A stretch of 64,000 nt of DNA, taken from positions 1-64,000 of the forward strand of contig QRFJ01000492.1 of NCBI GenBank assembly GCA_006176705.1, in the 5' to 3' direction. The stretch comes from Cocos nucifera (lineage: Eukaryota; Streptophyta; Magnoliopsida; Arecales; Arecaceae). Positions 1-11,400 of this stretch are shown here, piece after piece. The notes beneath the pieces are model-generated. The model did not search any database. It saw nothing but the letters and a program-made list of their open reading frames with translations, and had not been told where the DNA came from. Position numbers and translations under genes: made by a program. How positions within the stretch are numbered: position 1 is the first letter of the stretch; each line of letters starts with the position of its first letter.

Positions 1-911
1 AAAAAGAAGAGAAAGTCTACAGAGCAACGAGCTAAGGACCAAATGGAACCAAATCAGGTTAAGCCAATCAATATACTACCTCCTCCACCTCGTAGATCGG
101 AAAAAATTTTCTATCCCCCTGAGAGGTACTTAGGTATAAAGAATGTAAAGAAAATATTCCTCGTAGGTAATGGAGTTCATGGTGATGATCCCAAAACCTA
201 TAATGAGGCAATATCAGATATCGACTCCGAAAAATGGTTAGAGGCAATGAAGTCAGAAATTGACTCGATGCACTCAAACCAAGTCTGGACCTTGGTAGGT
301 CCTTCAGAAGGTATAGTACCTATTGGGTGTAAATAGATCTACAAGAGAAATATTGGTGCAGATGGGAATATGGAGACATTCAAGGCTAGATTAGTGGCAA
401 AAGGTTATAGTCAACACGAAGGCATTGACTATCAGGATACCTTTTCGCTAGTTGCTATGCTAAAATCCATCCACATATTGCTTGCTGTTGTAGCCTATTT
501 CGATTATGAAATATGGCAAATGGACGTAAAAACGACATTCTTAAATGGATATCTTGAGGAAGATATCTATATGGAACAGCTGCTAGATTTCACATCCAGT
601 GATGATGATCACAAGGTATGCAAGCTGCAAAGGTCCATATATGGACTTAAGCAAGCATCTCGGAGCTAGAATACTCATTTTAATGATGTGATCAAACTAT
701 TTGATTTCATCAAAAATGAGGAGGAGCCATGTGTGTTCAAAAAGGTCATTGAGAGCGCTGTTGTCTTCCTCGTATTGTACGTGGATGACATCCTCCTTAT
801 TGGGAATGATATTCCCATGTTAACCATAGTTAAAATGTGGTTATCCAAAGAATTCTCCATAAAAGTCCTAGGAGAAGCATTCTTTATTTTGAAAATTAAG
901 ATCTATAGAAA
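1..911 (+). pseudogene. Ty1/copia reverse transcriptase fragment (family A)
   Basis: This is the C-terminal integrase linker and N-terminal two thirds of a copia reverse transcriptase. A PPPPRRS linker motif (about 80-100) is followed by AMKSEIDSM (about 245-270), KARLVAKGYSQHEGIDY (about 382-432), a WQMDVKTTFLNGYLEEDIYME segment, SIYGLKQASRS and the catalytic YVDD at about 778-790. One frame (start 43) stays open to about 909 except for two TAG codons at 334-336 and 667-669. Both replace Trp codons that are intact in the related element at 59249-59824. The sequence closely matches the pol of the copia elements at 20225-21270 and 40302-43686, so it belongs to that family. It breaks off in the fingers/palm region where an LTR fragment of the other family begins, and it continues beyond the left edge. 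It is non-functional. Confidence 0.92.
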
Positions 912-2843
912 TAGACCACCACTCCAAGAGTTGGAGAAGAATGTATCACCGTATTTCAATATAGCAAAACCTTAGCTAGGATAATCCATCAAATGAATTT
1001 GGTATTTTGAAATATAATGTGGATAACTTGATCAGAGTTGATAGTTGAACTCTGATGTATCCTACGAGTATTGTGGTCAAGGGGATGAATTATATGGAAA
1101 CTATATTCGCATGGGTTCTAACGATGGTGTTCTACACCTTCGACTTATCCAACCGTCAGGTATCATTGCTAGATGATCACTTTGATTGATATAAAAATTT
1201 ATTCCTATATTATCGACTTAGGTTCAGACCTATGAGGTCACACATATTAGAGCTTACGATTTGATCGGATGGTTGATCAATGATTAAGAATCATTCTAGG
1301 GTTAAATAATCAATACGATTGGTGTTTAACCTAGTGCAAGTGTTGCAAGAGGATCGATTAGCAATTGAATTGCTAGTTAGCTTAATTTGATTAAACCAAT
1401 AGACTGAGATTAAATCTAATTAAATATAATTTAATTAAATTTGGTTTGGACTTTATTAGATCAAGTCTAATTGGTTTATTGGATAAGCCAAGTGCAAGGA
1501 AGAACTAGTCCCAATCTAACTAGGACTCGGATTAACCCAATTTTCTAATTTAATTAAAAAATAAATTAGAATTAAATCTAATTTAATCTAATTTAATTAA
1601 GTTCTTAAATAATCTAGGACTTTATTTAATTAGGTTGGTTTAATCTTGATTTTATTTGATTAAAATATCTTGTTTGATCAAGTCAAAATAGGAGTCCTAG
1701 TCACACTAGGACTCCCTATCTCCTTGTGCCACCTTGGTCCCAACGCCCCCCATACCTATTTTTTAAGTATTTTTCATGGAAAATCCCTTTCTCCTAATTT
1801 TCATGCCCCCTCTCTCCCTCTAAGTCATATTTGGAAGTTAGGTGGAAGACCAAGTCAAAGGAGGAATTGGTTTTGCTTAGGATTCTATGAGATAAAATCC
1901 TTGTTGACCAAAACATCTTCCCTTAAGTGCCACCCCCTCTTTTAATTAATTCTTCTCTTATTCCATAAAAATAATCTTCTTTTTTATGCATCCTTCCTTG
2001 CTGGTCCATGCTAAAAATTATGGAGGAGGCACCCAAGAGTTGGGTGCCCCAACAACTTTCCATGTTTGGATATTCCTAGTCTAAGAATTTGACCTAACTT
2101 GGACTCTTCTTTTTTGCTATTTATTGGATGAATTTTATTCTTATTTTTTCATGAAATATAGAGCTTTAGGAGAGATTTGGGGTGTACAAAAATTAGAGAA
2201 AGAGGATCCTTAGGCATGGGGGTTCCATAGGCACCAAACTAGGTGTTTAGGTGAGAGAAAAGAGAAGAAGAAGAGGGTCTCCTTCTAGGGCTATTTTATT
2301 TTCAATATCTCCTCCTTTCTTTTGAGTTTTTTCTGAGAGAGTCTCAAATTAGCAAACTCTCATCTTCCTTCTTATATTTTGGAGAGTCCAAATTTTGAAG
2401 AAGAAAGCATCGGATCAACCGTCGAAGAAGGATCAGCATAGTACTAGCATGCTATGCTGATTTTCTGCATCGAACTTCAGATCAGAGATCGTAGGCTCAT
2501 GTGGATGACTCCTAGAGACCGGATGCATGTGTAGCTCATGACTTCATCCTCAAGCTTGGATCAGTAAGTTAGAATGTCTAAACTTGCTCAGATAATAGAT
2601 CTGATCTATAAACTTCATACCTACATTTGATGTAGTGTAGATCTAGGTTGATTTGATTAATCTTTTTTTTCTTATTTGATTTTAATTTTTGATTTGATAT
2701 CATGCCTTAATCATGTAATAGATCTGAGATCTAGGTATTTACATAGTTATTTAAAAATATTTTAAATTTATTTAAGTCTTTCGCTGCAAGATCTTGAACA
2801 AGTTTCAAGATCTACCTGTGAAATTCTAGATCTAGTTCCTTCA
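912..2843 (+). repeat. Family B copia LTR, 5'-truncated
   Basis: This stretch aligns base for base with the LTR copies at 53870-55013 and 61335-63018. Examples are the shared GGAGAAGAATGTATCAC near the left end and CAACAACTTTCCATG near 2055. The first 570 or so bases of the LTR are absent. The right end, GTTCCTTCA at 2835-2843, matches the CCTTCA terminus of the related LTRs, so the 3' terminus seems intact. The only long reading frame here (1670-1945) is not conserved in the other copies. The region contains no gene. Confidence 0.85.
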
Positions 2844-3024
2844 GTTATCATATAATAGCCTTGCGTAGCAACTACTTGCTGCTTTTTCCTATTCAACCTA
2901 TCCAAGTCAAGAGGACCATTCCTCTTTAGGTCTGCCTTATTAGGGTCAATACTAGACTTCTCATATTTAGGTCCTAAATGCTTGTCAATATCAATAGTGA
3001 ACGGAGCGATCAAATACTAGCCAT
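2844..3024 (-). pseudogene. Copia gag remnant of element H, internally deleted
   Basis: Read on the minus strand, the ATG at 3024-3022 begins a sequence that follows the gag start of the plus-strand element at 56798 (shared SLRSLL-like residues). It then jumps to the region just after the gag zinc knuckle. DPNK followed by RLNRKKQQVVA and YYMIT corresponds to DPNR, RKKQAVARL and IYMIT in the other copy near 57620-57675. Nearly the whole gag body and its CCHC knuckle are therefore missing. A TGA falls at codon 5. The remnant is fused to the end of an oppositely oriented LTR at 2843. The rest of gag-pol of this element is not in the window. Confidence 0.7.
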
Positions 3025-3539
3025 TCTATTTATCTGAAAGAAAAACACAAAACCATCTTAGTGCTTAAATTATTTAACCCTAAATATTTGAACTTTAGTT
3101 TAAAGATCCTTCCACTATTTTTATGAATTGGTAGCCTCTACCTTCAATTCAAGAAATTACACTAACTCCTTGGTTGGTACCAAAATGCACATAGACTACA
3201 AACGGGCCTGAGGAAAGCTCTGGCCAACCTATGTTGCATCTATAGGTAGGTTCACAATCAATTATTTTTTTAAATAATTTTTAATAATTAATTTTGCCCT
3301 AGAGACCAATTCAGTAGGCTATGGCCTCCACTGAAAAGGTCTAGGCAGGTCTAACCATTAACATGATTGAGTTTGGTGCATCAAATGAATGAAAATCAAG
3401 CCCGAGGAAAACTTTAGCCAATCTGATCGCCGTTCAGAGAGTGCGACCTAATCATCATTTGATGGATGGTAATTCTAATATCCAAATGATCACTAAGTGT
3501 AAGGCACCTCTAATGTCCATTTAGAAAATTGGACTTATT
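3025..3539 (-). other. 5' leader of element H, gag-proximal part
   Basis: Untranslated leader of a minus-strand copia element. It matches, in reverse, the leader of the plus-strand element at about 56300-56797, including the stretch holding GGTAGAGGCTACCAATTC in that copy. It contains no gene. It is separated from the rest of the leader (4482-5732) by an inserted inverted-repeat element. Confidence 0.75.
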
Positions 3540-3773
3540 GGTATGAAATCTGATCTTCGTTGGAGAAGCACTGGAGTCGGAGAAGACGAGGTCCCCACTG
3601 GTGACCTATAGAACAAGTCTCGTTAGAGCCTGGAGGGGTGGCTCTGGCAAGATCCTCCAACGATCAAGTCAGCTCTTTCGGCCAACAGAAATGGAGTACT
3701 CAGTAGAGAAAGTTATAGAATTTTGGAAAGAAGAAGAGAGTCTAGAGAAAACGTATATAAAGGGGACCCAGAC

Positions 3774-3913
3774 CTCTCCAGCAGTCGAGTTCCTTTCAGA
3801 CCTTTTCAACAGCCAAACTCCTTTCGGACCTCTCCAACAGTCGAGCTCCTTCCAGGCTTCTCCAGCAGTCGAACTTCTTTCGGACTTCGCCTTCAGTCGG
3901 ATCCCTCCATCGG
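3774..3913 (+). repeat. 28-bp minisatellite, 5 units
   Basis: Five successive 28-bp units share a core like CAGCAGTCGAG...CTTTC.GAC. They begin at 3774, 3802, 3830, 3858 and 3886; the last is the most degenerate. They lie just inside the left arm of the inverted-repeat element. Because 28 is not a multiple of 3, the translated pattern repeats only every 28 residues. Confidence 0.75.
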
Positions 3914-4095
3914 ATAAATTTTCCTTCAGATCTTTCCTCCCATGGATCTACATGTAGATTCCTCCAGCAAAACTACTTTTGGATCCCCCCAGTAGATCCA
4001 TGTTCAGACATCTATAGTATACTTCTTTCAAAGATTCCTCCAATCGTAGGACTCCCAAACCCATCCCGATCAAACTTTTGACAGTCATCCAGAAA

Positions 4096-4161
4096 GATTG
4101 GCAAGTCATGACAATGGACACCACTCTCGACTGGCAAGTCACGATAATAGACACCATCCTC
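4096..4161 (+). repeat. 33-bp tandem duplication
   Basis: Two adjacent 33-bp units (4096-4128 and 4129-4161) share TGGCAAGTCA and GACACCA with a few differences. They lie in the unique middle of the inverted-repeat element, near its right arm. Confidence 0.7.
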
Positions 4162-4481
4162 CATAACAAACTTCACGTGACCTGAGTGGCCCACTACCAG
4201 ATGGTTATGGCTATCGCTATCAGTTTGTTACAGGCTCTATCTATAAAGGAGATCCTCTAGATACATTTTCTCTATACTCTCTTCTTCTTTCCAAAACTCT
4301 ACAACTTTCTCTACTGAGTACTCCATTTTTGTTGGCTGAAAGAGCTGACTTGATCATCGGAGGATCTTGTCGGAGCCACCCCCTAGGCTTTGGACGAGAC
4401 TTATTCTATAGGTCACCAGTGGCGATCTCGTCTTCTCCAACTCCAGCACTTCTCCGATAATGATTAAATTTTGCACCAACA

Positions 4482-5732
4482 TGATTTATTACTATTCACC
4501 TTAATGGGAGGCTATGATTTAGTTATCTCCATAACTTTATCATTTTTAAAGATCTAATAATTTAGAAAATTTAAGTTACATATGATTTTAGGATAGAAAA
4601 GACACAAACCAATTACTCCTAGTGACTTCACCAAGTCAAATGCTCCCAGTGACTTCACTAAGTCGATAGATGAGGACTATGATCAATTTTGATCCATGGG
4701 CACCTAATTTAGTGTTACTAATTGAAATCAATCAAATTGATTTCTAATTGACATGGGTCAGCTCGAATCACCAAGTAATCTAATCAAATCCTAATCGACC
4801 ATGTCGACAAGATAGTGAGATCAGTAGAAGGGATATGCCATTAACTTATCAATGATCGAATTAGTGCGAGTAGCTCCTAATTAAAAATCATTGATCTAGA
4901 CTATCAAACTTACCTTAGACACCAACCAGTTAATTAGACTCAATCTGATCCACCTAGTAATTTCGAGCTCGACCACTTAGTCATGAATCAAGTCCATCTT
5001 GGTCTTGTTAAAGACATAAACTTGACCAACTACAACTATTGAAGTTGAATCTAGAGTGTCCTTAACCTAATCTAAGTCAACACTTGATTAGATTTGGTCA
5101 ATTACTTTAGGTCAATCCATTCTTTAACTAACCTTAGGTCTAACCCAATTATTGGATCTAATTCATCTAATCCTTTAACCCACAGTTTTATGCATTTGTC
5201 TTAGGATCATTAATTCATAATTCTAGACCCTACAAGATAATACTTAATTCTTTTAATTAAGGTTTTGGGCTGATGGATCAGGATTCGGCATTTCAAAAAT
5301 AATTTTTAAATTTTAAAAGTTTTTTTTCTATTTACCAAATGGGTTGACTTATTTCATAAATAGGTCAGCTCATTTCGTAAACAACAATCCTATTGTTTGT
5401 TTCATAACAAAAAATAAAGCATTATAAAATTAAATCATGAATCACATATTATATCTAATCTAATATATTGATGTTTATTTTTTAATTAAAATTATTTCAA
5501 TTAGTCCTTTCGCTACTTCATCTTCATGGGATATAATTACAGTGGCACCCCTACCACCATAGGAGAATCCCATCGAATGGAAGGAGAGGGCCTTTAAACC
5601 CTACTTTTCTCCTATGACCAGATGGCCATGGCAACCAACCCAATCCGATTACTTGCTACTCAGATTAAATATATCAAATATACTAGCATTTAATTTTTCT
5701 AATTACATATTAAAATATGTCAAACAACCCAT
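4482..5732 (-). other. 5' leader of element H, PBS-proximal part
   Basis: Minus-strand copia leader lying between the primer binding site (5733-5744) and the inserted inverted-repeat element. In reverse it matches parts of the leaders at 16308-18008, 43687-45537 and 55014-56797. Shared blocks are the motif giving GGTGTCTAAGGTAAGTTTG on the minus strand near 4905-4922 and the hairpin at 5545-5627. It holds no gene. Confidence 0.75.
5545..5627 (-). other. Conserved leader hairpin (copy in element H)
   Basis: An 83-nt block shared with 16721-16803 and 44894-44977. On the minus strand CATAGGAGAA pairs perfectly with TTCTCCTATG, and an inner CCATTCGATGG forms a small stem-loop. The stem bases differ from the other two copies but remain paired. 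It lies about 100 nt downstream of the PBS. A role in dimerisation, packaging or translation is an inference only. Confidence 0.6.
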
Positions 5733-5744
5733 GCTCTGATACCA
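5733..5744 (-). other. Primer binding site of element H (initiator tRNA-Met)
   Basis: The plus strand reads GCTCTGATACCA, so the minus strand reads TGGTATCAGAGC, the perfect plant retrotransposon PBS for initiator tRNA-Met. One base separates it from the LTR end at 5746. This fixes the orientation of the element as minus and marks the LTR to its right as the 5' LTR. Confidence 0.92.
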
Positions 5745-5745
5745 A

Positions 5746-8407
5746 TGATCGAAATGGTGTAGGGTTTAAAGCATGCAATTTAAAACTTTTTTGAATTTTA
5801 TGTGTGCAGTGGAAGAAAAATTAATCTAACATTAATTTTACATGCTATGATCATATCATAACCCTACACTAGGATCTAGGCATGCGAATATGTAATTAAA
5901 AAATTTAATACATTCAATCAGAAAATCATATTTGCCGACCAATTTGTATTTAGAACATAATACCTGTGCGCAGGTAGATGATCTCCATAATATGATATCG
6001 TAGGAAGAAGCCCTCACATCACACTATAGCCACACAATTGTCTGGTCTCTACAGTGAGTCCACACGGAGCTCCTAGTCTCGATCAGCTCCACTAGAGTGC
6101 TAGATTCTCGTCGAAGCCTTTGACGGCTGATCTTGGTCGATTCGATCGACCACCTTCTTCTCGATCTTTCAGATGCTCTAAAAATTTAGATGATGAATTT
6201 TGGAGGATGATGAGGTAGTGTGGAAGGTTCCATGGTGATTGGGAACTCATAGCACTCACACTCACCACCCAAACCCTGGGTCAAAATTCTAGGACCTCCC
6301 ACATCCGAAACCCTAGAGTCACACTCTCAGGGTTTTTTATGACCAGCAAATAACCTCGCCCTCATGAGAAACTCATGCCTACGAAGTCCTCATGCACACT
6401 CTATTTGACTAAGAAACCTTTTCTCAGATAGAAGATACACACACTTTAAACAATTTAAAGTGTTGCATTAGATAAGAAAGCCAAAGTGGCACAGGAAACA
6501 TTCTTTAATTTGAATTTTCCATGCCAAAAAAGATGTGCCCCACTCCCATATTCTCTCTCTAAAAATCCCTTCTTGCCCTCTCAAATGCCTCATGCACTAC
6601 CACATGAGCCCACATAAAATCCTATTTTAAATGGGTGACATTCGATGGCTTTTGCGTGTGGATAAGATAAGCTAAGGGAGGTTAGGGTTGTTTAAACCAA
6701 TTTCTTGAATTCAAAATTCAAGCATAAACCTATCCTCATCCAATGCCACCCCTAAGTGATTGACATGTAGAAGGACTCTCCTTCTGTGTGCCCACACTTA
6801 GAAATGCACAAAAAAATGTGCGATAAAGCTCAATGAGGCATGGGAAGTGGATAAGTTTGGATTGGTTGCAACCTCTAACAAAACAAGTTGAATTCTAAAT
6901 TCAACATCAACTTGAATTAGCCCAACTTTTGGACCAAGACAAAGGGAGAAGAGGAGGCACAAAACTCATCTGGGCATGGGAAATACTCATGCAAATTCTA
7001 AATTTGCATGAGAGAGGGCGTGGGTCAAAGAAGTTATGGCGTAGGGAGAAAAGGAAGTTTAAATTCAAATCTTATTTGACTTGTTCAAATTGGTTTCAAC
7101 CAAACCAATTTTTCTAAATCCAATTTGAATAGATCAAACCTAATCAAATTAGACTTAATCTAATCTAATAAAAATTTAATTAAATTAAAAATTAATTAGG
7201 TTAAGATCCTGATCAAATTTGGCTCAAATCTTCCATAGGATTAGGTCATCTCATGACATGATCGAGTTAAATCTAATTGGATCAAATTTAATTAAATTTA
7301 ATCAAATCCCCATTGCTCAATCAAATTAAGCTAATCAATAATTAAATTACTACTTTCAAAATTATCAGAGTTCCATATCGGTGGGACCCACGAACGTAGA
7401 GTCTAGTCCAGTAGGACTTCTGATTATAGAGTTCCAATCTAGTGAGACTCTTGACTATAGAATCGTAGACCATTAGAACTCTTGATCAACCATCAAATTA
7501 GATTAAAACTCCTATTGTGTAGGACCCCAAAGGTTCAAATACTAAGCCGATAGCACAGAAATTAATTTCTATACTAATCGATGTGATCATCTAGCAATGG
7601 TACTCAACATCCAAATAGGTTGAATAGTTGCAATGCAACATCCATAAACCTATGGCATATGGTTACCATATAATTCATCCCCTTGACCTTAATGCTCAAA
7701 GGATGATCTAGGGTTTAACTGCCAACCTTAAAAATTATCCACATTATATTTTAAAATTTTGTGCCCATCGAATGAACCATCCCAACCGAGGTTTTGCTAA
7801 ACTGAAATATAGTGATGCACTTACTCCAACACTTGGAGAGGTCAATCTCATCTCGACTCACACATCGACTTCACAAGTACTACCTAGTAACCTTCCATCA
7901 CTAAATTAGAAATTCAGATAGTCTGATAAGAAAGTACAATGAGTTGCTTGTAAGTCACCATGGTGATCTTAGATCTAAGGGATACTTATACCCATATCCT
8001 TCTCAAGCAACTCTTAGCAGTAGAGAGCTCTACAATTGGATCACATTCAGTAAAATGTATCCCTACACTTTACCTACATGCCATACTAGTATCTTCATAC
8101 TTCTTAATTAAGAGGACAACCAATGAATATGGCACGCAATGACCTACACTCAATAATGTTATCGTCCTGGGTAACAACGTAGCATCTGGTCACGAACAGA
8201 TTTAAGGATTAAATAATAAATCCTTCTTTGTCAAGTCTAAATAGTTCTAAGAACTTCATCACAAATCAGTTCATCATAGAAAAATGAACAAAATTATGAA
8301 ATTATCAGAATAATAATTTTATTTATTTATAATTCAAATATAATTTTATAATTCGCTCAACCATTTACAGCCTATAGATAATTAGCTTTCGGATACAATA
8401 CCCAACA
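5746..8407 (-). repeat. 5' LTR of element H (family B, 2662 bp)
   Basis: On the minus strand the LTR starts TGTTGGGTATTG at 8407 and ends CCATTTCGATCA at 5746, with TG...CA ends and the PBS one base away. It aligns in reverse with family B LTRs at 48873-50900 and 53303-55013. Its outer edge at 8407 abuts the middle of a family A LTR, so H inserted into the 5' LTR of element A. The part from 7716 to 8407 is also the first segment of the tandem array. Reading frames inside it are not conserved genes. Confidence 0.88.
7361..7484 (-). repeat. 31-bp LTR minisatellite, ~4 units
   Basis: About four 31-bp units carry a GAGT(T/C)...GACTCTTG pattern inside the family B LTR. Each unit is an imperfect dyad around AGTC and GACT. 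The same array has about eight units in the LTR at 49731-49967, so copy number varies within the family. Confidence 0.75.
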
Positions 8408-11400
8408 TGATGATCGATCCAAAAGATCGATGTATGATCACTTTCTTAGGATAGCTGAATCTTGAATCTACAGTATAAAGAAATCAAAGCAAGAGTACAG
8501 GCACTCGTTGAGAATGAGGGCACTAAATGTGACCACCTCAAGCAGTCATAAGAGAGTCTACCTTCTCATCGATGACTAGCTTGATGCTATAGTTGTGTGT
8601 CTGGTTCTTTAACCTGAGGTGCATCGACAATTTACCTTGAGTGTGTTATAGTTTGGCTACACCATAACTCCATCTCCTAGCCATTTGGAATCCTAAGGTA
8701 TATGTTGGCTATAGCATGTTTATTATAGAAATTGGATCGCACCAATAGGGGATCTATCAACCTCAGTAGAGGGGGAGTAGTCCTATGATGATCATGAGAT
8801 CGAGTCCTTAAGCTAATGGCCATGGTAGTGTGAATTAATAGAAAGGAGTTTCTTTTAAGGTTTCACATCAGACTTGAATTGAATGAATTATTCATACGAT
8901 GGGTGTTGTGTTTAACGAGTTCATCTTAATCCTAATCCTATCGGGACTCATGATAGAGAAATCCAATCACATAGATAGCTATATCGAGCGGTTCATATTC
9001 GATTCTGATGGGTTCCCACCTCATATTGCTAGGTGTCACTAGTAGATTTTGGGATCAATAAAAATTATCTTGATGATCGATAATTCTAATTGGATGAATT
9101 AAAAGACTTTTGGTCCATCAAAAGATATTTCGATGATGTCGATGATGAAGGTTGCGACATATCCCATTACCATATAGAATTGAATATAACTGCCAACCTT
9201 AAAAATTATCCACATTATATTTTAAAATTTTGTGCCCATCGAATGAACCATCCCAGCCGAGGTTTTGCTAAATTGAAATATAGTGATGCACTTACTCCAA
9301 CACTTGGAGAGGTCAATCTCATCTCGACTGACACATCGACTTCACAAGTACTACCTAGTAACCTTCCATCACTAAATTAGAAATTCAGATAGTCTGGTAA
9401 GAAAGTACAATGAGTTGCTTGTAAGTCACCATGGTGATCTTAGATCTAAGGGATACTTATACCCATATCCTTCTCAAGCAACTCTTAGCAGTAGAGAGCT
9501 CTACAATTGGATCACATTCAGTAAAATGTATCCCTACACTTTACCTACATGCCATACTAGTATCTTCATACTTCTTAATTAAGAGGACAACCAATGAATA
9601 TGGCACGCAATGACCTACACTCAATAATGTTATCGTCCTGGGTAACAACGTAGCATCTGGTCACGAACAGATTTAAGGATTAAATAATAAATCCTTCTTT
9701 GTCAAGTCTAAATAGTTCTAAGAACTTCATCACAAATCAGTTCATCACAGAAAAATGCACAAAATTATGAAATTATCAGAATAATAATTTTATTTATTTA
9801 TAATTCAAATATAATTTTATAATTAGCTCAACCATTTACAGCCTATAGATAATTGGCTTTCGGATACAATACCCAACATGATGATCGATCTAAAAGATCG
9901 ATGTATGATCACTTTCTTAGGATAGCTGAATCTTGAATCTACAGTATAAAGAAATCAAAGCAAGAGTACAGGCACTCGTTGAGAATGAGGGCACTAAATG
10001 TGACCACCTCAAGCAGTCATAAGAGAGTCTACCTTCTCATCGATGACTAGCTCGATGCTATAGTTGTGTGTCTGGTTCTTTAACCTGAGGTGCATTGACA
10101 ATTTACCTTGAGTGTGTTATAGTTTGGCTACACCATAACTCCATCTCCTAGCCATTTGGAATCCTAAGGTATATGTTGGCTATAGCATGTTTATTATATA
10201 AATTGGATCGCACCAATAGGGGATCTATCAACCTCAGTAGAGGGGGAGTAGTCCTATGATGATCATGAGATCGAGTCCTTAAGCTAATGGCCATGGTAGT
10301 GTGAATTAATAGAAAAGAGTTTCTTTTAAGGTTTCACATCGGACTTGAATTGAATGAATTATTCATACGATGGGTGTTGTGTTTAACGAGTTCATCTTAA
10401 TCCTAATCCTATCGGGACTCATGATAGAGAAATCCAATCACATAGATAGCTATATCGAGCGGTTCATATTCGATTCTGATGGGTTCCCACCTCATACTGC
10501 TAGGTGTCACTAGTAGATTTTGGGATCAATAAAAATTATCTTGATGATCGATAATTCTAATTGGATGAATTAAAAGAGTTTTGATCCATCAAAAGATATT
10601 TCGATGATGTCGATGATGAAGGTTGCGACATATCCCATTACCATATAGAATTGAATATAACTGCCAACCTTAAAAATTATCCACATTATATTTTAAAATT
10701 TTGTGCCCATCGAATGAACCATCCCAGCCGAGGTTTTGCTAAACTGAAATATAGTGATGCACTTACTCCAACACTTGGAGAGGTCAATCTCATCTCGACT
10801 CACACATCGACTTCACAAGTACTACCTAGTAACCTTCCATCACTAAATTAGAAATTCAGATAGTCTGGTAAGAAAGTACAATGAGTTGCTTGTAAGTCAC
10901 CATGGTGATCTTAGATCTAAGGGATACTTATACCCATATCCTTCTCAAGCAACTCTTAGCAGTAGAGAGCTCTACAATTGGATCACATTCAGTAAAATGT
11001 ATCCCTACACTTTACCTACATGCCATACTAGTATCTTCATACTTCTTAATTAAGAGGACAACCAATGAATATGGCACGCAATGACCTACACTCAATAATG
11101 TTATCGTCCTGGGTAACAATGTAGCATCTGGTCACGAACAGATTTAAGGATTAAATAATAAATCCTTCTTTGTCAAGTCTAAATAGTTCTAAGAACTTCA
11201 TCACAAATCAGTTCATCACAGAAAAATACACAAAATTATGAAATTATCAGAATAATAATTTTATTTATTTATAATTCAAATATAATTTTATAATTAGCTC
11301 AACCATTTACAGCCTATAGATAATTGGCTTTCGGATACAATACCCAACATGATGATCGATCTAAAAGATCGATGTATGATCACTTTCTTAGGATAGCTGA

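Larger units (their letters stand above)
3540..4481. mobile_element. Foldback / MULE-like element with ~225-bp inverted repeats
   Basis: The left arm (about 3540-3765) and right arm (about 4255-4481) are inverted copies of one another. For example, GACGAG near 3587 and CACTGGTGACCTATAGAA near 3596 recur in reverse at about 4405-4435. The element splits the leader of H; the uninterrupted leader at 56290-56370 supplies the empty site. Flanking 9-mers GGACTTATT (3531-3539) and TGATTTATT (4482-4490) match at 7 of 9 positions and fit a decayed target duplication. No transposase is encoded. A long terminal inverted repeat plus a possible 9-bp duplication favours a non-autonomous Mutator-like element. 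A foldback transposon or two head-to-head copies of one repeat remain possible. The 118-residue frame at 3601-3957 is not recognisable as a protein. Confidence 0.65.

Noticed and set aside
1670..1945. 91-residue frame in the family B LTR
   Set aside because: The matching LTRs at 54640 and 62090 have stops and indels in this frame.
5733..5744. A tRNA gene fragment
   Set aside because: Only the 12-base primer complement is present, next to an LTR end. No cloverleaf can be drawn.
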